From positions 1 to 64,000 of the forward strand of contig NZ_SJPS01000007.1 of assembly GCF_007860015.1 (NCBI RefSeq): 64,000 nucleotides of DNA, in the 5' to 3' direction. A program made the position numbers and the translations under genes. This document shows, piece by piece, positions 59,899 through 64,000 of the stretch; within the stretch, counting starts at the first letter, position 1; every line of letters starts with the position of its first letter. The DNA comes from Bythopirellula polymerisocia (lineage in GTDB: Bacteria > Planctomycetota > Planctomycetia > Pirellulales > Lacipirellulaceae). The notes beneath the pieces were generated by a model. That model ran no database searches. It had not been told where the DNA came from and saw nothing but the letters and a program-made list of their open reading frames with translations.

Positions 59899-60975
59899 TT
59901 ATTTTTGAGCTGTTCCTAACAACCTACCACCTACCACCCACCACCAGCCAATCACCACCAGCCACCCAATCATCCCACTCGGCTCTGGCACCGGGTTCGA
60001 AGACGCGCCGAGCGGAGCGACTCCACCATAGTGGTCTTGCCAATCGGTCAGATTCCCAGCGCTCGGGTTGCGCTGCCAAGCTAAAAAGTCACGGCCATCG
60101 ACGTCGCCATCGAAATCAAAATCACCAGGGCCAGCTAGTTTGGCCAGCGGAAGCTCTGCAAAGAATTCGCCGATGTAGCGCAGATGCTCAAGATGGGCGT
60201 CACCATCGGCACCCAGTGCTCCCCAAAGTCGAAAGTTGCCGCTTTGCGCTGAGCGATAGAAGTCGAGTGTGCCTAATCCACTTTCGTTGATCGCTGAAGC
60301 CGACACCCCCAGATGCTGCAGCAATTCATCACCAGTTTCCATCGTACTTTCATAGGTATAGGTCGGCACCTGTGAATGGCTGAAGAGAAAAGTCTTGCTA
60401 CCAGCCTGCGCCAGACTCGCAAGGGTCTTGTAGTTGACCATTTGAGAATCAAGCGGAGTACCATCGCCTGCGGTCGAGGCATACAGCGAGTCGGCGGCCA
60501 GCAAGGCATCGATTTCATTACGATAGGTGGCACTCTTGAGAATCTCGCGGACTGCACCGTAACCGGCGCTGAACGACGAAACACCTAACTGATCCCAAGC
60601 CAGCGTACTGGAAAAATCTCGTTGCGACCGCACCTTCGCCAGCGCTTCATTCAAGATCGACCCAAACAGTGCACTGTTAGAAAAAGGCCCTGAGTAAGCA
60701 CTCGACAACCCACTATAATTCACCGTCAGCACGATTGAGTTCAAGTTGGCGTAGAGGGCGTTGTTCCAAACCGTTTGGGGATCCCCATGAAAATGAACCA
60801 GTAAGTCGGCTACGTCACCAGGACGCTGTTGGTAAGTGCTGGGAATGAACAGCTTCCAAGCAGAATTACTCAAAGTGTATTGTCGCCCAGCAGCTACCGG
60901 AAGCTGCGCAGCCGCATCCCCACCGCACAGCGGCAACACAATCACTGCAAATAGGAGCGTCCAAAGATTTCGCAT
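59899..60975 (-). CDS. PEP-CTERM protein with alpha/beta-hydrolase-like fold
   Basis: A 358-residue protein. The signal peptide ends GGDAAAQ. Residues about 40-270 resemble an alpha/beta hydrolase: the strand ADLLVHFHGDPQTVW, LTVNYSGLSSAYSGPF, a nucleophile-elbow-like SSFSAGYGAV (GxSxG-like but not exact), and the later HLEHLRYIGEFFAEL His. A dockerin-like repeat FDFDGDVDGRDFLAWQR follows. The end PVPEPSGMIGWLVVIGWWWV then VGGRLLGTAQK has the PEP motif and helix, but a weak basic cluster. It may be a surface esterase or lipase; catalysis is not proven. Confidence 0.85.
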   Translation of the reverse strand: MRNLWTLLFAVIVLPLCGGDAAAQLPVAAGRQYTLSNSAWKLFIPSTYQQRPGDVADLLVHFHGDPQTVWNNALYANLNSIVLTVNYSGLSSAYSGPFSNSALFGSILNEALAKVRSQRDFSSTLAWDQLGVSSFSAGYGAVREILKSATYRNEIDALLAADSLYASTAGDGTPLDSQMVNYKTLASLAQAGSKTFLFSHSQVPTYTYESTMETGDELLQHLGVSASAINESGLGTLDFYRSAQSGNFRLWGALGADGDAHLEHLRYIGEFFAELPLAKLAGPGDFDFDGDVDGRDFLAWQRNPSAGNLTDWQDHYGGVAPLGASSNPVPEPSGMIGWLVVIGWWWVVGGRLLGTAQK

Positions 60976-61073
60976 AGTGGGTCGCTTGTTAATCGAATCC
61001 GAGCCCAGTCAATGGGAAAGTCAAACTTCTGCAGCACCAATTATAACTCAAACTGAAAAGAGATGAATAATTT

Positions 61074-61198
61074 ACCACAGAGCACACGGAGAACACCGAG
61101 GAATTCAGGCATGTAGTCGAAGCAAGTAGAAAGCATTCATGATTCTCTCAAGTGTCACTTTCATTCCTCACCTCTCTGTCCTCCGCGACCTCTGTGGT
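61074..61198. repeat. degenerate palindrome, ACCACAGAG family
   Basis: ACCACAGAGCACACGGAGAA at 61074 is complementary to CTCCGCGACCTCTGTGGT ending at 61198, with units like ACACGGAG repeated in the arms. It lies in the 555-bp gene-free gap 60976-61531, which otherwise shows only the terminator at 61436. Confidence 0.7.
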
Positions 61199-61435
61199 TC
61201 AATTCTTTTCACATTCAGTTGTAACATCTGCTTGGGACATTGCAGAGGACGAAACCAACACGGCCCGCATTGTCCCATTGTAGCACCATTCTCCAAGTGG
61301 CAATTCTCCTTTTCCCTTACGCCTAGACAAGCCATCTATCCTTCCCCAGCTGCCGTGCTACGCACGGAAAGTCTCCCCCTTCCTCAAACCTCATCACTTC
61401 TTCCCTCCCTGTCCCCCGTCCTCTTACCCCCACTC

Positions 61436-61476
61436 AAAAAAAAACAGGCCGGCAACTCTTGCGAGTTACCGGCCTG
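61436..61476 (-). terminator. rho-independent terminator
   Basis: On the minus strand CAGGCCGGTAACTCGC and its complement GAGTTGCCGGCCTG form a stem followed by eight or more T. It lies 55 bases after the stop of the gene at 61532. Confidence 0.9.
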
Positions 61477-61531
61477 GCGGGTTGCAATGCCGCAGCCAAG
61501 TGTATTTGGCGAGTGGGGCTGGCAGCCGATC

Positions 61532-62236
61532 CTAATAGTCTGGACCGTCGATTCCCAGTCGTGTTTTGAGTACTTCGAATTGTTCGATGAACTCTTCGTT
61601 GGTCGAATGGACGTGTTCTGCTTCGGTAATGAATTGCATCTCTTCGCGGCAATTGAGTCCCGCGTCGATCAATGCCCCTTCGTAGGGAGTCAGTTGTTTG
61701 CCGTAGACGATCAACAGCTTGTGCTCGTCGAATTGCACTTCCTGTGGCGTCGAGGGATTAAGCACCGCGATCCCCGTGCAACCGTCGTTCGTGAGCAGGT
61801 CTTCAAATTCCCAGAGGATGCTCTGCAAGATAGGCATATCGATGTGCTCTCGATACATGTCCTGCATGCCAGTCTTGGGATACTGATGGCTGCTTTCCAG
61901 TACCACGTCTACGGCTGGCCCCAATGGATCCAACAGTTCCATGAAGGTCTCGAACACCCGCTCTCGCGAGACGGCTGCCATGACGACCGGCACATCCTGC
62001 TTTGAAGTCTCGTCGCGGTAGGTATCGTGACGGAAACCTGCCGAGGGGACCACGTCCAAACCATAGGAGGGTCGCACCGCATCGGTAAGCTGGAAGCTGC
62101 CGTAGCGACTGACTCCCAAATGAGCCTCAAGTTCGGACTCGTTGAGCAACTCGAAGCTGCTGGTGCTTTGGGTGCCAAGTTCCTCATGGAACACATTACG
62201 GAAGAATTTTTTTAGGAAGCCCATCGGCGAACTCAT
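61532..62236 (-). CDS. conserved planctomycete-type cytoplasmic hypothetical
   Basis: A 234-residue protein started at MSSPMGFLKKFFRN; the frame opens at a TTG at 62251. No signal peptide or membrane helix. The fold looks alpha/beta with repeated acidic segments: ELLNESELEAHLGVSRYG, VPVVMAAVSRERVFETFMEL, DVVLESSHQYPKTG and EVQFDEHKLLIVYGKQL, and a C-terminal helical half (EFIEQFEVLKTRLGIDG). No catalytic motif is recognised. It has its own terminator, so it appears to be a single-gene transcript. Confidence 0.8.
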   Translation of the reverse strand: MSSPMGFLKKFFRNVFHEELGTQSTSSFELLNESELEAHLGVSRYGSFQLTDAVRPSYGLDVVPSAGFRHDTYRDETSKQDVPVVMAAVSRERVFETFMELLDPLGPAVDVVLESSHQYPKTGMQDMYREHIDMPILQSILWEFEDLLTNDGCTGIAVLNPSTPQEVQFDEHKLLIVYGKQLTPYEGALIDAGLNCREEMQFITEAEHVHSTNEEFIEQFEVLKTRLGIDGPDY

Positions 62237-62621
62237 TACTGGGTTGAGCAAACTAGTGTGATAAATCTTGGGGAGTTGCCGGCAGTATTTGCAGGGTGGA
62301 CAAGCTGGTCAAAATGCTCGTTCGTCTGCTGCTAAAATCTACGTTATGTCTTGGAGGCAGGTTTCGTCATAATCGACAGAACCTACAGCCTATCCGTCGT
62401 CCGATCCGTGCCCGGCGGCACTCGTCGTGCGAATAGCAAAAGGTAGCTCAACACCATTTCACACCCTGGGAAAAAACCATCACTGCAGAAGACTTTTTCA
62501 GCAAAATGCAGAGCCTGCGTTGTGTCCTACGAAATCTTCGCGCTAACCCTACCAGCACGTTGAAAAACAGAAACGCAGCTAGAATTAAGCGGTGCGTTGA
62601 GGCCACACTACCGCCTGCGGT
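62237..62621. other. 385-bp intergenic stretch without a gene
   Basis: No coding frame of convincing composition, tRNA or strong hairpin is seen between the hypothetical gene start and the stop of the toroid-like gene. Confidence 0.5.
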
Positions 62622-63965
62622 TTAGCGGTCTTCACCCGGCAAACACCGCACCAGTGACGAGATCGCCATTGAGGTGCCGTATTGCTGGTGGTAATCGTAG
62701 AGGATGTAGTCCCACCAGCTGCCGTCGCTTTCCTGCAAAGGAAGCAAAACATGCGCAAGCTGACCCTGGTAGAAAGGTTGTGCCTCGGCAGGAAGCTGCT
62801 CGATGCACATCGAGGCATAGTAGTGGCCGTAATAATAGAAATAACCTGCCACACCAAAATCCGCATAATGTGGCGATTGGCCCGGGTAATTGCGCTTGCG
62901 ACTCATGTTGAGCCAGCCATTACGAGCAAACAGCCGGTTAAGCCACGTCTCCAGCACCTCGTCCGTGACCAGCTTGTCGCCATACAACCGCAAGGCAAGG
63001 TTGCAGACCTGCGAGCGACCTAGACTGCCACCCGGACGATTGATGTCCATCCGGGGCACATACTTAAGATACTCACCATAGGCGTAGGCAAAGTCGGGAT
63101 AGCGCTGCCGTATGATCGAGGCAATCGCAGGCGTGGTCACCTTCTCTGGCACTTCGATACCGAATTCCTGGGCCTGCTTCAGGGCAATCAACACAGTGGC
63201 TGTTGTGAAGCTGATGGAACTCCCCGTGGGAGTCGCGAGTTTGGCACGACGTGGCTGGACAGGATTACCGTACTTGTCCGAGAAGGGATCGTCGTAATAG
63301 CCCCAACCCCCATTGATAAATTCATCTTTCTCGAGCCGCTTGACCTGGAATGCAACTAACTCCTTCAGCTTAGACTGCAAGTCACTATTCCCAGCAGACC
63401 TTTCGTGCAAAGCGATTCCAGCTTGAATGGCATAGGCATGGCCCCACACATTGTAGAGGGCATAACCCATGTAATCGTCGTATTGATCGGGTGCGCTGCG
63501 GCGAAGATTGCTCCCATGTTCCAACAACCATGCTTGGCTAAGGTCTAGGGATTGCTCAATGCGCTCTCGCAGTTCGCCATCGAAGAGGTCGCGTGCATCT
63601 AACAGGGCCATGATTGCCAATGAGGTCGTGGCCGTGCGATAGGCGTTGTGCGCCCCTGGCACTGGTGACCAAATGCGATAGTACTTGCCGTTTTCCGAGC
63701 GTCCCCAGGCCCCTTGCTTTAATTGCGTCTTGAGCAGGAATTCAACTCCCCGTTCGATCGACTGCTTGATTTCGTCAGGGCTGGGGGGTGTGACGGGCGC
63801 CGGCTTGGGGCCTTCGACGGAGAGTGGATACGTCGCCTTTCCCTTAGCACTGGTCTTGGCAGGAACTGCCGATTCGGCCAGCAAGGCTCCCGAAGTCGAC
63901 AGAGAACTCCCCAGGACGAGGAACAACTTGCAGGCAAGTGTCAGTTTATTACTATGAGATCTCAT
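62622..63965 (-). CDS. secreted prenyltransferase/squalene-cyclase-like toroid protein
   Basis: A 447-residue protein started at MRSHSNKLTL; a GTG at 63980 is possible. The signal peptide ends SGALLAES. From about residue 65 it shows repeats of the alpha/alpha-barrel terpenoid-cyclase type: IERGVEFLLKTQLKQGAWG, NAYRTATTSLAIMALLDA, GGWGYYDDPFSDKYG, GYFYYYGHYYASMC and LQESDGSWWDY, with QxxxGxW-like QW motifs. A DxDD acid motif is not obvious, so enzymatic cyclisation is doubtful. The related shorter domain in 28128-29936 suggests a family of surface-exposed toroids. Confidence 0.85.
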   Translation of the reverse strand: MRSHSNKLTLACKLFLVLGSSLSTSGALLAESAVPAKTSAKGKATYPLSVEGPKPAPVTPPSPDEIKQSIERGVEFLLKTQLKQGAWGRSENGKYYRIWSPVPGAHNAYRTATTSLAIMALLDARDLFDGELRERIEQSLDLSQAWLLEHGSNLRRSAPDQYDDYMGYALYNVWGHAYAIQAGIALHERSAGNSDLQSKLKELVAFQVKRLEKDEFINGGWGYYDDPFSDKYGNPVQPRRAKLATPTGSSISFTTATVLIALKQAQEFGIEVPEKVTTPAIASIIRQRYPDFAYAYGEYLKYVPRMDINRPGGSLGRSQVCNLALRLYGDKLVTDEVLETWLNRLFARNGWLNMSRKRNYPGQSPHYADFGVAGYFYYYGHYYASMCIEQLPAEAQPFYQGQLAHVLLPLQESDGSWWDYILYDYHQQYGTSMAISSLVRCLPGEDR

Positions 63966-64000
63966 GCCTGGGATTGCCACTCTATCAACTACTGACCATT

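Noticed and set aside
61139-62005. Plus-strand frame of 288 codons
   Set aside because: Overlaps the hypothetical gene at 61532-62236 in antisense, and its first part is repeat and terminator sequence.
1-64000. CRISPR array, phage or insertion-sequence genes
   Set aside because: No evenly spaced direct repeats, no integrase, transposase or structural phage genes were found.

Overview
The window looks like chromosomal DNA from a planctomycete, most probably a Pirellulales-type organism. The evidence is the combination of families: three pseudopilin-like DUF1559 proteins, nine secreted proteins ending in PEP-CTERM sorting signals (five with dockerin-like calcium-binding repeats), three ECF sigma factor / Ser-Thr kinase pairs, a formylglycine sulfatase, a DUF1080 protein, a SYLF protein and an N-acyl-D-amino-acid deacylase. 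There is no phage, integrase, transposase or CRISPR array. One tRNA gene is present, tRNA-Ser(CGA) near 1.7 kb. No exosortase lies in the window, so the PEP-CTERM proteins must rely on one encoded elsewhere.

Layout. 0-2.6 kb: the 5' end of a minus-strand gene, a secreted Gln-rich protein, a small hypothetical, tRNA-Ser and an EF-hand lipoprotein. 2.7-13.5 kb: a minus-strand array in which DUF1559 pseudopilins alternate with tandem pairs of PEP-CTERM proteins. It contains two large related hairpins and three promoter-region sites made of two GCGCA boxes exactly 21 bp apart. 13.7-16 kb: two small paralogous hypotheticals and a porin-like protein. 16.3-19.5 kb: ECF sigma factor overlapping a TPR kinase. 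19.8-26.7 kb: a secreted hypothetical, then a minus-strand run marR - membrane fusion protein - RND pump - PIN toxin - putative antitoxin, with a palindromic operator in front of marR. 27-31 kb: a DacZ-like diadenylate cyclase, a secreted helical protein and a HEAT-repeat lipoprotein. 31.2-32.8 kb: an orphan two-domain ABC permease.

32.8-45.2 kb is the most distinctive part. Two cassettes of ECF sigma factor - Ser/Thr kinase with TPR tail - PEP-CTERM secreted protein lie on the minus strand, plus one extra PEP-CTERM gene between them. Each of the three PEP-CTERM genes is preceded by the same leader of about 135 bp with two GC-rich hairpins, although their coding regions are of two unrelated types (HAF repeats and pentapeptide repeats). 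The two ECF genes share a 182-bp block with two differences that covers the promoter -10 hexamer and the N-terminal third of the protein, and then diverge. I infer a duplicated signalling unit that tunes production of surface repeat proteins.

45.5-64 kb: a membrane protein / ABC ATPase pair, an operon of M14-type carboxypeptidase and sulfatase, a SYLF protein, a DUF1080 protein, a leucine-rich-repeat membrane protein, a D-aminoacylase-type amidohydrolase, a PEP-CTERM alpha/beta-hydrolase-like protein, and two conserved hypotheticals, one a toroid-like secreted protein.

Throughout, intergenic spaces hold long imperfect palindromes, many with purine-rich arms built from short degenerate repeats. 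They fall into at least seven sequence families and are probably REP/MITE-like elements.
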